Program-made: the position numbers and the translations under genes
Shown: positions 41,280 through 50,060 of the stretch, piece by piece
How the letters are laid out: the number at the start of each line of letters is the position of its first letter
Numbering within the stretch: the first letter of the stretch is position 1
Notes under the pieces: generated by a model
Told to the model about the DNA's origin: nothing
What the model saw: the letters and a program-made list of their open reading frames with translations, nothing else
Databases searched by the model: none
Source of the DNA: Lachnospiraceae bacterium
GTDB taxonomy: Bacteria; Bacillota_A; Clostridia; Lachnospirales; Lachnospiraceae
DNA length: 64,000 nucleotides
Direction of reading: 5' to 3'
Assembly: GCA_028694115.1 (NCBI GenBank)
Contig: JAQUUB010000010.1
Span: 53,430 to 117,429 of the forward strand

Positions 41280-42335
41280 ATGAGCAATCAAAATAGCAGA
41301 AAGGAATTAACCAATAATGAAATCGCTACTTTTTGTAGTCAATTTTCAATGATGATTTCTGCTGGTATAACTATCAGTGAATCTCTACGGCTGATCCAGT
41401 CTGACTCCGAGGATAGCGAAGGAAAAGAAATCATCTCCGATATTTTATTTCACCTAAATAATGGAGAAAATCTATACCAATCTATGAGCGCACCACGGGT
41501 TTTTCCAAAATATTTACTTGATATGATTCATGTGGGAGAGCAGACAGGTAACCTGGATCATGTATTTACTTCACTTGCAAACTATTATGAACGGGAAGAA
41601 AATATTTCCCGAGGAATAAAAACAGCAGTAACCTATCCTTTTATTATGATTGCCATGATGATATGTGTCATTCTTGTGCTGATTATAAAAGTTTTACCAA
41701 TTTTTGAACAGGTATTTAATCAATTAGGTAGTAGTATGACAGGATTCTCTGGTAGTATTATGAAATTAGGGACCACGCTAAGCAAGTATTCATTTATTTT
41801 TATTGGAATTTTTGTATCCATTATTCTTTTTTACATATTTCTAACACACTCTAATGCAGGAAAATCTAAATTAGTTGACTTTGCATCTGGATTTGTATTA
41901 ACAAGAGATTTATATGAAAGTATTGCTGCTGGACGATTTGCAAGTGGAATGGCACTTGCTCTTGGTAGCGGTTTTAATCCAGAACAAGGAATCGAGATGA
42001 TTTATGAACTAATTTCTAATAAATACTATTTGAAAAAATTAGATTTATGCAGAGTACATCTTCAAACCGGAGATCATTTTGCAGATGCCGTCATCAAATC
42101 AAATCTATTTACGAATAGTTATGGACGAATGATTTCTATTGGTTTCAAAACAGGCAAACTAGATGATGTAATGAATAAAGTAGCTTCCCAGTATGAGAAT
42201 GATGTAGATTATAAAATTAGTCATTATGTATCTATTTTAGAGCCCACACTTGTTGCAATCTTATCTATCATTGTAGGAATGATTTTACTTTCTGTTATGT
42301 TGCCTCTTATGGGAATTATGAGTAGTATTGGGTAG
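41280..42335 (+). CDS. Type II secretion / type IV pilus platform protein (GspF/PilC-like)
   Basis: 351 residues with two T2SSF domains (FCSQFSMMISAGITISESL... and FASGMALALGSGFNPEQGIEMI...) and three membrane helices (about 120-140, 168-190, 318-345). In pilus and secretion machines this protein is the membrane platform for the assembly ATPase. No ATPase gene is present in this operon. Ribosome site AGGAGG. Confidence 0.88.
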   Translation: MSNQNSRKELTNNEIATFCSQFSMMISAGITISESLRLIQSDSEDSEGKEIISDILFHLNNGENLYQSMSAPRVFPKYLLDMIHVGEQTGNLDHVFTSLANYYEREENISRGIKTAVTYPFIMIAMMICVILVLIIKVLPIFEQVFNQLGSSMTGFSGSIMKLGTTLSKYSFIFIGIFVSIILFYIFLTHSNAGKSKLVDFASGFVLTRDLYESIAAGRFASGMALALGSGFNPEQGIEMIYELISNKYYLKKLDLCRVHLQTGDHFADAVIKSNLFTNSYGRMISIGFKTGKLDDVMNKVASQYENDVDYKISHYVSILEPTLVAILSIIVGMILLSVMLPLMGIMSSIG

Positions 42336-42346
42336 GAGGATTTCAT

Positions 42347-42691
42347 ATGAATCGATTTCATAAACAAAAATATAAACGCCGTATCTCTTTTTCTGTGCTT
42401 TTCCCTTTCATTACATTTATCCCTATTATCGTATTATTCTACCAAGGAATACACTCCATTTCTCATGTAAATGAACAGGAACAGGAATCTAGTCTGCGTA
42501 CTGCATTAAGGCAAAATATCGTTCATTGTTATGCAATTGAAGGTAGATATCCTCCTTCCCTGGATTATTTAGAAGAAAATTATGGTATTACCTATAATAA
42601 GGAAAAATATTTTATTGATTATCAACCAATCGGGACAAATATTTATCCTGATATTACGATTATTCCTATTAAAAATAATGATGAAAAATGA
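42347..42691 (+). CDS. Pseudopilin-like membrane protein
   Basis: 114 residues: basic start, one membrane helix (about 14-34) and a short exported domain with YAIEGRYPPSLDYLEENYGI, a motif common in minor pilins. It lacks a clear prepilin cleavage site (no G/A followed by F-T-L-x-E). Confidence 0.65.
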   Translation: MNRFHKQKYKRRISFSVLFPFITFIPIIVLFYQGIHSISHVNEQEQESSLRTALRQNIVHCYAIEGRYPPSLDYLEENYGITYNKEKYFIDYQPIGTNIYPDITIIPIKNNDEK

Positions 42692-42699
42692 GGTTTATT

Positions 42700-43200
42700 A
42701 TGAAGTTTAGAAACGGACATCATCATATGTTTGATCTTCTTTTTTTATTGGCTCTTTTCTGTGTATTTGCTGCCTCTGGCTTATTCATTGTAATTATAGG
42801 TTCGAAAGTATACAAATCCACCATAAATCAGATGCAGGATAATTATGAAACTCGGACATCTCTGTCCTATGTATGTGAAAAAATCAGACAAAATGATACA
42901 AAAGACGCTCTCTCCATTGAAACCATCGATCATACAACTGTGCTGGTTCTTACTCAAAATTATGAAGACACGCCGATAAAAACATACATCTATCCGCACG
43001 AAGGCTTCTTGAAGGAATTATTTATTACAGAAAACCAAATTCCTGAACTTCGTTCTGGCCAAAACATTATGGAAATAGAGGATTTTGAAATAGAAAAAAT
43101 AGCACCCCATTTATATCATTTCATAAGTACTGATACGTCTGGTCGCACAACCGATCTTTATCTTTCACCAAAATGTGAGGAGGAAACTGTTTATGAATGA
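42700..43200 (+). CDS. DUF4860 pilus-associated protein
   Basis: 166 residues. MKFRNGHHHMFDLLFLLALFC and FAASGLFIVIIGSKVYK show an N-terminal membrane helix and the conserved start of DUF4860, found in clostridial pilus-like operons. The exported part is beta-rich. I chose the ATG at 42700, after GAGG; an earlier ATG at 42688 overlaps the previous stop. Confidence 0.7.
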   Translation: MKFRNGHHHMFDLLFLLALFCVFAASGLFIVIIGSKVYKSTINQMQDNYETRTSLSYVCEKIRQNDTKDALSIETIDHTTVLVLTQNYEDTPIKTYIYPHEGFLKELFITENQIPELRSGQNIMEIEDFEIEKIAPHLYHFISTDTSGRTTDLYLSPKCEEETVYE

Positions 43201-43639
43201 TCATTCTTCAAAAGCAAGTTTATTCCTTATGGAATTAATCATTGCAATTCTTATTTTTTCCCTTTCTAGTGCCTTATGTGTTCAATTATTTGCAAAAGCA
43301 CACCTGCTGAGTAATAATACAAAAGATCTAAACCATGCCATTTCCCTCTGTGAAAGTGTTGCAGAGGTTTACTATGGTGTAAATGGAGATATGGAACAAA
43401 TACAGAAGATATTAGACCCCACCCAATTATCTATCTATTCTGATCATCAAATCATTTTTTACTACAATAACAATTTTGAATTATGTACAAATTCTCAATT
43501 CTCATATCAATTATCATTTTCTACTCGTAGGGAAGGTTTATTAGAATTGGCTGAAATCATTGTGACAAAACAATCATCTGACGAAAAAATATATGAGTTG
43601 TCACTCAAAAGATATGGTAGGTATAAAAATGAAAAGTAA
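43193..43639 (+). CDS. Pilin-like protein
   Basis: 148 residues, start after GGAGGAAA. Hydrophobic helix (about 13-33) beginning SLFLMELIIAILIFSL, where the Glu at the fifth position resembles processed pilins; the exported part has FSYQLSFSTRREGLLE. The last bases of the previous gene overlap the start. Confidence 0.65.
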   Translation: MNDHSSKASLFLMELIIAILIFSLSSALCVQLFAKAHLLSNNTKDLNHAISLCESVAEVYYGVNGDMEQIQKILDPTQLSIYSDHQIIFYYNNNFELCTNSQFSYQLSFSTRREGLLELAEIIVTKQSSDEKIYELSLKRYGRYKNEK

Positions 43640-44120
43640 AAATAATTTAGGTCTTAACATTGGATCTTCCTCTATATTGGTCATATTTATTGTTCTATGT
43701 CTTGTTACCTTTGCAACATTATCCATGGTTAGTGCAAATGCTGACTATAAATTGAGTAAAAAATTAGCCGTTAGAACTAAGGCTTACTATAATGCTAATA
43801 ATAAAGCAGAAGAATTATTAAGTGTCATTGATACTTCTATGAAAGAAGTTTATAAAATATCAAAAGATCAAGATGCCTATTATCAAAACCTAGTTGCTAA
43901 ATTAACATCTTGTGATGAAGTCCTGCTTGGTTATGGAGATCACGATATTTGTCTGGATTACTCGATTCCCATAACAGATAAGCAAACATTACATGTAAAT
44001 CTAAGCGCTGTTTATCCCGTTACTGATACTTCTAAAGATTACTACAGCATCTTATCATGGCAGGTTGAGAATATAGATGATTGGGTTCCCGATCATACCC
44101 TTGAACTAGTAGATCCTTAA
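43629..44120 (+). CDS. Pilus-operon membrane protein
   Basis: 163 residues, start after GGTAGG and overlapping the previous gene by 11 bases. One N-terminal membrane helix (about 12-35, ILVIFIVLCLVTFATLSMVS) with small residues before it, then a helical and beta exported part. The position and topology suggest a minor pilin or PilX-like protein. Last gene of the operon. Confidence 0.6.
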   Translation: MKSKNNLGLNIGSSSILVIFIVLCLVTFATLSMVSANADYKLSKKLAVRTKAYYNANNKAEELLSVIDTSMKEVYKISKDQDAYYQNLVAKLTSCDEVLLGYGDHDICLDYSIPITDKQTLHVNLSAVYPVTDTSKDYYSILSWQVENIDDWVPDHTLELVDP

Positions 44121-44283
44121 GTCCATTACGTAAGGTATTAATAAAAATAGACCCTATGAGGATAGAATAAAAATACTCAAGAAATAAGTAAAATGTGTCG
44201 ATATGGATATTGATACGAGAATAAAGGTATCATTTAACAATTATGACCGAATCAAAATATTGAGGAGTGGGGGAATCTATTAA
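44121..44283. other. Spacer with a copy of the rpsR 3' end
   Basis: Bases 44122-44146 match the 3' end of rpsR (48668-48692) at about 22 of 25 positions, including TCCATTACGTAAGG exactly. A TTGATAC/GTATCA hairpin and GGAGTGGGGG lie before the next gene. Confidence 0.45.
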
Positions 44284-45000
44284 ATGCAAATTAATACAAA
44301 TTTTGTATCTTGGAATTATAGCAAAGAAACTACGACAAGCAGTACGACTAATGTTAGTAAGCCACTTGAAACCACCTATTCAAAATATATGACTAAAACA
44401 AACGTACCAAGTGTGACAGACGAATACAAGAAAAAGCATCCGTCCGAAGCATCTTCAGTGGATAGTCAGGTAAATGCAGGGAAAAAAGTTCTTTCCAGGA
44501 ATGGAGTTGATAATATTTCCAGAGATAGTATGAGCATGGACGAATATAAAAAATTCTTTACAGATATGATGAACAGTATTCCATTTGATTCATCCCAGAG
44601 AAATGATGTACAGGTATGGACGATATCTGATAAGGGATGGGAACAAATGAAGAATGATCCTGATTACGAAGCCTGGGTGTTAGGTTATACAGTGCAAGAT
44701 CGTTCTTTCCATAACCCATTTGCCAGTATGAACGGATATTCTCCTAATTATCATACAGAACAGTTTGGTGCATCTATTGAAGAACACTTAGGACAAACCG
44801 TGCCAATGGGTACCTCCGATTTTAACAAATCCTCTTCGTCAAAAGATGAAAAATCTTGGTGGGATATACGTCATGAAAAAATGCAAGTACTCTTAGAAGA
44901 ACAGACACAACAAGCACACAAAAAAGCAATTGCGAAAAGAAAATCTCAACAAGAAAAATGGCTGCACGAACAGATTATGGCAACCTATACAGAAATGTAA
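44284..45000 (+). CDS. Hypothetical soluble protein, clostridial family
   Basis: 238 residues, Ser/Thr-rich N terminus (about 12-35), no signal or membrane segment. The most conserved-looking part is VWTISDKGWEQMKNDPDYEAWVLGY followed by NPF and EHFGASIEEH-like sequence; the C terminus is a charged helix. I recall similar proteins of unknown role in Lachnospiraceae. Monocistronic with a strong terminator. Confidence 0.55.
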   Translation: MQINTNFVSWNYSKETTTSSTTNVSKPLETTYSKYMTKTNVPSVTDEYKKKHPSEASSVDSQVNAGKKVLSRNGVDNISRDSMSMDEYKKFFTDMMNSIPFDSSQRNDVQVWTISDKGWEQMKNDPDYEAWVLGYTVQDRSFHNPFASMNGYSPNYHTEQFGASIEEHLGQTVPMGTSDFNKSSSSKDEKSWWDIRHEKMQVLLEEQTQQAHKKAIAKRKSQQEKWLHEQIMATYTEM

Positions 45001-45031
45001 TAATCTTATAACAGAATGTGAACTTTCTGAT

Positions 45032-45064
45032 ATTGGTCTAGTAGCGATACTAGACCAATTTTCT
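45032..45064 (+). terminator. Terminator of the hypothetical gene
   Basis: Perfect 12-bp stem ATTGGTCTAGTA with a GCGA (GNRA) loop, then TTTTCTTT. Confidence 0.9.
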
Positions 45065-45185
45065 TTAGTCTTTCATTTATAATTGCTCAACAAAGTATAA
45101 ATGATTATTGCCTATCTTTTTATGTCGTTAATCCGTTATATCATATAGAAAGTGCATTTAAGAATCTTAGAGAGGAGGTGGAAAA

Positions 45186-45701
45186 TTGGATGTAGATTTT
45201 CTGCTCATACAAAGAATGCGTATGGGTGATGAGAAAGCGATAGATCAATTCATTGAGAAATATTACCCCAAGATTTATAAATATTGCCGGATGCATATGT
45301 ATGATACATACATTTCCGAAGATATGACGCAGGAAACCTTCATTCGGTTTTTTGATTCTTTGGGTAAGTATCAGCATTGGGGTAAAGCTGCAAATTATTT
45401 ATATGTAATTGCATCAAATGTTTGCAAAGATTTTTATCGAAAAACAAAAGAAATTCCTTTAGATGCTTTTGGGGAGGAGCATGTTTGTTTTGAAGTGCAG
45501 ACAGATTTACGGCTCGATATACAGAGTGCCTTTGATAAATTACCAGACGATATACGAGAAGTTTCCATTTTGTTTTTTATACAAGAGCAGAAGCAGAAAG
45601 ATATAGCAAAAATAATGGGCATTGGGCTTCCATTAGTAAAATATAGGATCAGTAGAGCGAGAGAAATTCTTACTGAATTTTTAAGAGAGGAGGATATATG
45701 A
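45186..45701 (+). CDS. ECF sigma factor
   Basis: 171 residues, TTG start after GAGGAGGTGGAAAA. Region 2 (GDEKAIDQFIEKYYPKIYKYCRMHM) and region 4 (LPDDIREVSILFFIQEQKQKDIAKIMGIGLPLVKYRISRARE). It overlaps the next gene by four bases and heads a sigma/membrane/ABC operon, a layout in which the sigma factor usually drives its own transporter in response to an envelope-active compound. Confidence 0.88.
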   Translation: MDVDFLLIQRMRMGDEKAIDQFIEKYYPKIYKYCRMHMYDTYISEDMTQETFIRFFDSLGKYQHWGKAANYLYVIASNVCKDFYRKTKEIPLDAFGEEHVCFEVQTDLRLDIQSAFDKLPDDIREVSILFFIQEQKQKDIAKIMGIGLPLVKYRISRAREILTEFLREEDI

Positions 45702-46453
45702 GACGAGAAGATAAGAAATTGCTTGAAATAATAAGACAATCTGAGATAAATGACTTTACAAAAAATGCAATGGAAGAGACACAGAGAAAATCTAAGCAGG
45801 TGTTTTATGTAAGTGAATCGGAATTACAAGTTTCCTTTTTTGAATTTGTGTGGCAACAAAGCAAGTATATAAAGAAAAAATGGTGGGTATGTCAACTTTT
45901 AATTCTTATTACTATATGGGCAATCATTAACATGATGGGACAAAATGATTTTGTAATACGAATGGTCGGAATTAGCGCTTCAATGTTTGCAATACTTATT
46001 ATTCCAGAAATATGGAAAAATAGAGAAGTAGGTTCCACAGAAATTGAGTGCACTTGTATTTATACACTTCGTCAGATTACTGCAGCGAGGATGTTACTAT
46101 TTGCATTTGTTGACCTGTTACTCTTAAGTCTATTTGGATTAAGCTGTATCGTTACAGGGATAATAGTGACGGAGGATATTATGGTTCAATTTATTTTGCC
46201 ATATGTTGTTACATGTTGCATATGCTTTACTTGCTTTTATAGCAAAATGTCCATGTTTCCTGCAATTTTCTCTTGTACTGTATGGTGTGTTTTATGGACT
46301 CAGATTGTACTAAATGACAGGGTATATAATCTGATTTCTATGCAGGTGTGGTGGCTACTGCTTACTGTCTCATTTGCGTATTTGGTTTTCTGCATAAGCA
46401 AAGGACAGAATAGAGTAAATGAATTTTGGGAGGCGAAAATGGAATGGAACTAA
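45698..46453 (+). CDS. Six-span membrane protein, possible anti-sigma or ABC partner
   Basis: 251 residues: a cytoplasmic N terminus (about 1-65) and six predicted membrane helices. ATGA overlap with the sigma gene implies coupled translation. The cytoplasmic part could bind the sigma factor; the membrane part looks like an ABC-2 type permease. Family not assigned. Confidence 0.6.
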   Translation: MRREDKKLLEIIRQSEINDFTKNAMEETQRKSKQVFYVSESELQVSFFEFVWQQSKYIKKKWWVCQLLILITIWAIINMMGQNDFVIRMVGISASMFAILIIPEIWKNREVGSTEIECTCIYTLRQITAARMLLFAFVDLLLLSLFGLSCIVTGIIVTEDIMVQFILPYVVTCCICFTCFYSKMSMFPAIFSCTVWCVLWTQIVLNDRVYNLISMQVWWLLLTVSFAYLVFCISKGQNRVNEFWEAKMEWN

Positions 46454-47331
46454 AATTAGAAGAATTAACGAAATCCTTTCAAGATATGACTGCGGTGGAT
46501 CATGTTTCTTATACATTGGGAAATGGAGTTTACGGTCTACTTGGAATAAATGGCGCAGGAAAAACAACTTTAATGAGAATGTTGACCACGCTCATGAAAC
46601 CGACAAGCGGGCAAATAACATGTAATGGGAAAGATATATTTAAAATGGATGGGGAATACCGCAATTTGATTGGATATTTACCACAAGATTTTGGATATTA
46701 CCCTGATTTTACAGTTCTTGATTATTTAATATACATTGCATTAATCAAGGGGCTAAAACCTATTGTGGCAAAGAAAAGAGCAAATGAATTAATTTCTAAA
46801 GTAGGACTCACAAAAGCAAAAAATAAAAAAATGAAAAAGCTGTCAGGTGGAATGAGGAGAAGAGCCGGAATAGCACAAGCAATGTTAAATGATCCTAAGA
46901 TTTTAGTCTTAGATGAGCCAACTGCAGGTCTGGATCCAAATGAGAGAATCCGTTTTAGAAACTTGCTTAGTGAACTCTCAGAGGACAGGCTTGTTTTGTT
47001 ATCTACTCACATTGTATCGGATGTAGAATATATTGCTGGCGAAATATTGTTAATGAAAGACGGAAAGCTTACTCTGGCTGGAACAACTGATGAACTCATT
47101 GCTACAATGACTGAAAAAGTTTGGAAGATAAATTGTAGCAAAAGCCAGGCAGCGCATTATTTGAAAAACTATAAGGTATCAAACATAAAAATGCTGAATG
47201 ATGGGGTCGAACTTAGGGTACTCTCAGATGTAATTCCGGTATCGGATGCAATTAGGGAAGAGGCAACATTGGAAGATTTATTTTTACATTATTTTGGAGA
47301 AAAGTCAGGTGATGAAATTGACAAGATATGA
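46444..47331 (+). CDS. ABC transporter ATP-binding protein
   Basis: 295 residues: Walker A GINGAGKTTL, Q-loop PQDFGYYPDF, signature LSGGMRRRAGIA and Walker B ILVLDEPTAGLDP, as in ABC-2 exporters of the CcmA/multidrug branch. Start at 46444 after GGGAGGCG, overlapping the previous gene by ten bases. Confidence 0.93.
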   Translation: MELKLEELTKSFQDMTAVDHVSYTLGNGVYGLLGINGAGKTTLMRMLTTLMKPTSGQITCNGKDIFKMDGEYRNLIGYLPQDFGYYPDFTVLDYLIYIALIKGLKPIVAKKRANELISKVGLTKAKNKKMKKLSGGMRRRAGIAQAMLNDPKILVLDEPTAGLDPNERIRFRNLLSELSEDRLVLLSTHIVSDVEYIAGEILLMKDGKLTLAGTTDELIATMTEKVWKINCSKSQAAHYLKNYKVSNIKMLNDGVELRVLSDVIPVSDAIREEATLEDLFLHYFGEKSGDEIDKI

Positions 47332-48529
47332 GATTAAGAAAATGTTCTCCCAAACAAGTTGTAAAGTTGCACTTGTTATTCTGGCAATCACTATTGCGGT
47401 AGTTTGTTATTTCGCGTGTGATGTTTCTTTTGTAAATGATCAGGGAGAAACAATAACAGGTGATGAAGCCATTTCTGAATTAAGAAACATGCAGAAAGAG
47501 TGGGCAGGAATATTGGATGAAGAAACTATAGCAAGGGTAATTGCACTAAATCATCAAATTACAAGTTCACCAGAATATAATTCACAGGATATTAGAGAGC
47601 AGGAAATAGCATATAGCAAAGGACAAGGGATAATTGAAATCAGAAGGCTTTTAAATTCTTCTTATTCAGAAGAGTTTCGAAGTTTTGATTATTATCTTGC
47701 AAATTCTTTATCAGAGAATGACGCTCCTAGATTTTATAGTAATCGTTTGAATTTGCTAAAAGAATGGTTTGACTCTGAAGCCAATGTTATGTTTTCTGAA
47801 AAGGATAAAGAGTATATTATAGAAAAATATAAACAATTGAAAACGCCTTTTTACTATGACTATGTAAAGGGATGGTCACAGTTATTTGAATATTCCATGT
47901 CAATCATCATGATTATGATGTTGGTTCTTGGATTTATTACATCGAGTATCTTCTCGAATGAATTCACATGGAAAGCAGATTCTATATTTTTTACTACCGT
48001 AAAAGGCAGAAATCATGCAATTGCAGCAAAGTTGAAGGCTGGATTTATAATCGTTACAGGGATTTATATTATTGTCATGGTAATCTATACCATCATTGTC
48101 TTAATGTATCTGGGTACAGATGGAATGAACTGCCAGATTCAGATTATTCATTGGAAATCTATGTATAATGCGAAAATATGGCAGGAATATCTGTTCATCA
48201 TTATAGGCGGATATCTTGGCTGTTTGTTTATGTCTGTTTTTTGCATGCTTGTGTCAGCAAAAACAAAATCATCTGTAGTTGCAGTGATCATCCCGTTTGT
48301 GGTGTTATTTTTGCCTTCATTTGTAGGAAATATAGATAGTGCAGTAGTGAATAAGATTTTGGGACTACTTCCAGATCAGCTCCTCCAGGTGAATCTGGTG
48401 TTTGTGTATTTTAATCTGTACCAAATTGGCGGAAGAGTTTTTAGTGCTCTTTCTATTTTATTTGTTGTGTATTCTATTCTGACATTGGCGCTATTTCCAG
48501 GCATATATGTTGTATATAAGAAAAAGTAA
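47312..48529 (+). CDS. ABC-2 type transporter permease
   Basis: 405 residues: one N-terminal membrane helix, a large extracellular region (about 45-190) and five C-terminal helices. Overlaps the ATPase gene by 20 bases. The big outer domain resembles permeases that protect against peptides or move lipids. Substrate unknown. Confidence 0.8.
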   Translation: MKLTRYEIKKMFSQTSCKVALVILAITIAVVCYFACDVSFVNDQGETITGDEAISELRNMQKEWAGILDEETIARVIALNHQITSSPEYNSQDIREQEIAYSKGQGIIEIRRLLNSSYSEEFRSFDYYLANSLSENDAPRFYSNRLNLLKEWFDSEANVMFSEKDKEYIIEKYKQLKTPFYYDYVKGWSQLFEYSMSIIMIMMLVLGFITSSIFSNEFTWKADSIFFTTVKGRNHAIAAKLKAGFIIVTGIYIIVMVIYTIIVLMYLGTDGMNCQIQIIHWKSMYNAKIWQEYLFIIIGGYLGCLFMSVFCMLVSAKTKSSVVAVIIPFVVLFLPSFVGNIDSAVVNKILGLLPDQLLQVNLVFVYFNLYQIGGRVFSALSILFVVYSILTLALFPGIYVVYKKK

Positions 48530-48540
48530 ACCCATTAGAT

Positions 48541-48555
48541 CCCGCCCATGGCGGG
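48541..48555 (+). terminator. Short GC hairpin after the ABC operon
   Basis: CCCGCC/GGCGGG with a 3-base loop; no T run on the plus strand, so only a weak terminator. Confidence 0.4.
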
Positions 48556-48561
48556 CAAACC

Positions 48562-48599
48562 AAAAAAGACACATTTTAGAACCGAAATTCTAAAATGTG
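48562..48599 (-). terminator. Terminator of the rpsF-ssb-rpsR operon
   Basis: CACATTTTAGAA (48570-48581) with its complement (48588-48599), 12 bp, followed on the minus strand by a TTTTTT run. Confidence 0.85.
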
Positions 48600-48663
48600 C
48601 CTTGTGAAAATCTTATTACTCTTTTGACGTCATGTGTCATGAAATACGCATATTTACTGAGAT

Positions 48664-48945
48664 TTAATCCATTACGTAAGGCATTAATGAGATATGACGT
48701 GCTCTCTTAATTGCTACTGTAAGAGCTCTCTGATGTTTTGCACAGTTTCCTGTGATTCTTCTTGGAAGAATTTTTCCTCTTTCAGATACATATCTTTTTA
48801 ATTTATTTACATCTTTATAATCGATTGTACTATCTTTTCCACAGAATACGCAAACTTTCTTTCTTCTACGCATTCCTCCTCTTCTCTTCATTGGAGAATC
48901 AGATCTATCAGATCTATCGGATCTATCGGATTTATTAAAAGCCAT
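48664..48945 (-). CDS. rpsR: 30S ribosomal protein bS18 with N-terminal SDR repeat
   Basis: 93 residues. Core [27 protein letters not shown] and [10 protein letters not shown] are standard; CVFC and a later Cys suggest the zinc-binding form. The N terminus carries [12 protein letters not shown], encoded by 9-base tandem repeats (48930-48895), and is longer than in E. coli. Forms a pair with bS6 on the platform of the 30S subunit. Confidence 0.96.
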   Translation of the reverse strand: MAFNKSDRSDRSDRSDSPMKRRGGMRRRKKVCVFCGKDSTIDYKDVNKLKRYVSERGKILPRRITGNCAKHQRALTVAIKRARHISLMPYVMD

Positions 48946-48967
48946 TGTTGTTGCCTCCTTCTACAAA

Positions 48968-49420
48968 TTAGTTGAATGGCAATTCTTCATCAATTCCATC
49001 TGGAATATTCATGAATCCATCGCCTGCAGGTTGGCTGGGAGTAGGTGCACTGCTATAAGAGTTTCCACCTTCACCATTTGCATTCTTACTTTCTGCAAAT
49101 TCTTGATTATCTACAACAATATCTGTTGTAAAAACCTTTACGCCTTCCTTATTAGTATAGCTTCCAGTCTGAATTCGACCTTCCACAAGAACTTTAGTTC
49201 CTTTACGGAAATATTTTTCAGCAAATTCACCAGAACGTCCGAATGCCACACAATTAATAAAATCTGCTGTCTGTCCATCCTGACTGTTGCGGTTTACTCT
49301 GCGATCTACTGCTAATGAATATCTTGCAATTGCCATTGAATTTTCACCCTGAGAATAACGAACCTCAGGATCTCTAGTTAAGCGCCCCATTAATATAACT
49401 TTATTCATATTGTCGCTCAC
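48968..49420 (-). CDS. ssb: Single-stranded DNA-binding protein
   Basis: 150 residues: OB fold (MNKVILMGRLTRDPEVRYSQ, NCVAFGRSGEFAEKYFRKG), a flexible Gly/Ser/Pro linker and the acidic tip DGIDEELPFN that binds partner proteins. Between rpsF and rpsR, as in most Firmicutes. Confidence 0.97.
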   Translation of the reverse strand: MSDNMNKVILMGRLTRDPEVRYSQGENSMAIARYSLAVDRRVNRNSQDGQTADFINCVAFGRSGEFAEKYFRKGTKVLVEGRIQTGSYTNKEGVKVFTTDIVVDNQEFAESKNANGEGGNSYSSAPTPSQPAGDGFMNIPDGIDEELPFN

Positions 49421-49434
49421 TTTCTATGCACTAC

Positions 49435-49728
49435 TTATGCATTCGCTTCATCTTTAACAACTAAATATCTTAACACGTTGTCCATGATACGGATACGAGT
49501 TTCGATTTCAACTGGTGTAGTACCTTCTGCATCGAATTTAATGAAGAAGAAATATCCTTCTTTCATCTTCTGGATTTCATAAGCTAATCTTTTTTTACCC
49601 CAATCATCAACATTGGTAATAGCTCCTCCGAAACGCTCGATAAGTGCTTTCACTTTATCTAAAGTTGCGTTTCTTTCTTCATCCTCGATTTTTGCATTTA
49701 CAACAACAGCTAATTCATACTTGTTCAT
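49435..49728 (-). CDS. rpsF: 30S ribosomal protein bS6
   Basis: 97 residues: MNKYELAVVVNAKIEDEERNATLDK, VDDWGKKRLAYEIQKMKEGYFFFIKF and IRIMDNVLRYLVV are typical. Ribosome site AAGGAGG. Confidence 0.97.
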   Translation of the reverse strand: MNKYELAVVVNAKIEDEERNATLDKVKALIERFGGAITNVDDWGKKRLAYEIQKMKEGYFFFIKFDAEGTTPVEIETRIRIMDNVLRYLVVKDEANA

Positions 49729-49834
49729 GCTTTTCTACCTCCTTATGGTCTCTGGCCCCTATTCCGTAATAATTTTGACAGGAGCAAGGAATCGCAGGGC
49801 ATAAAATCCCCGCATAAATATATCACGAATACCT

Positions 49835-49863
49835 ATGATACCATAGGTCTTTGCGTATTTCAA
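49835..49863 (-). promoter_or_regulatory. Promoter of rpsF-ssb-rpsR
   Basis: On the minus strand TTGAAA (49863-49858), 17 bases, TATCAT (49840-49835) preceded by TGG. It lies at the 3' end of the DUF951 gene. About 105 bases of leader follow with a possible GCTCCT/AGGGGC stem, which could be the bS6:bS18 feedback site but lacks a clear CCG motif. Confidence 0.6.
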
Positions 49864-50042
49864 GGCTTTTGACAAATTTCTCTAATATTTTTTTCAACTT
49901 GTTTTCTCTCTATCATTACTTGGTGTCCACATCCAAGGCATTTTAATCGAAAATCAGCACCGATTCTTAACACCTCCCATTCCTTACTCCCGCAAGGGTG
50001 TGGTTTTTTCAGTTTTAAAATATCACCGACTTTTATATCCAT
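49860..50042 (-). CDS. DUF951 small RNA-binding-like protein
   Basis: 60 residues: KVGDILKLKKPHPCGSKEWEVLRIGADFRLKCLGCGHQVMIER-type sequence with an HPCG and CLGC motif, a small beta-barrel zinc-binding fold widespread in Firmicutes. Role not established. Confidence 0.9.
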   Translation of the reverse strand: MDIKVGDILKLKKPHPCGSKEWEVLRIGADFRLKCLGCGHQVMIERKQVEKNIREICQKP

Positions 50043-50060
50043 ATGAATAACCCGGCCTTT

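Noticed and set aside
48895..48930. Tandem repeat as CRISPR-like array
   Set aside because: Nine-base in-frame codon repeat in rpsR without spacers; no CRISPR array was seen in the window.
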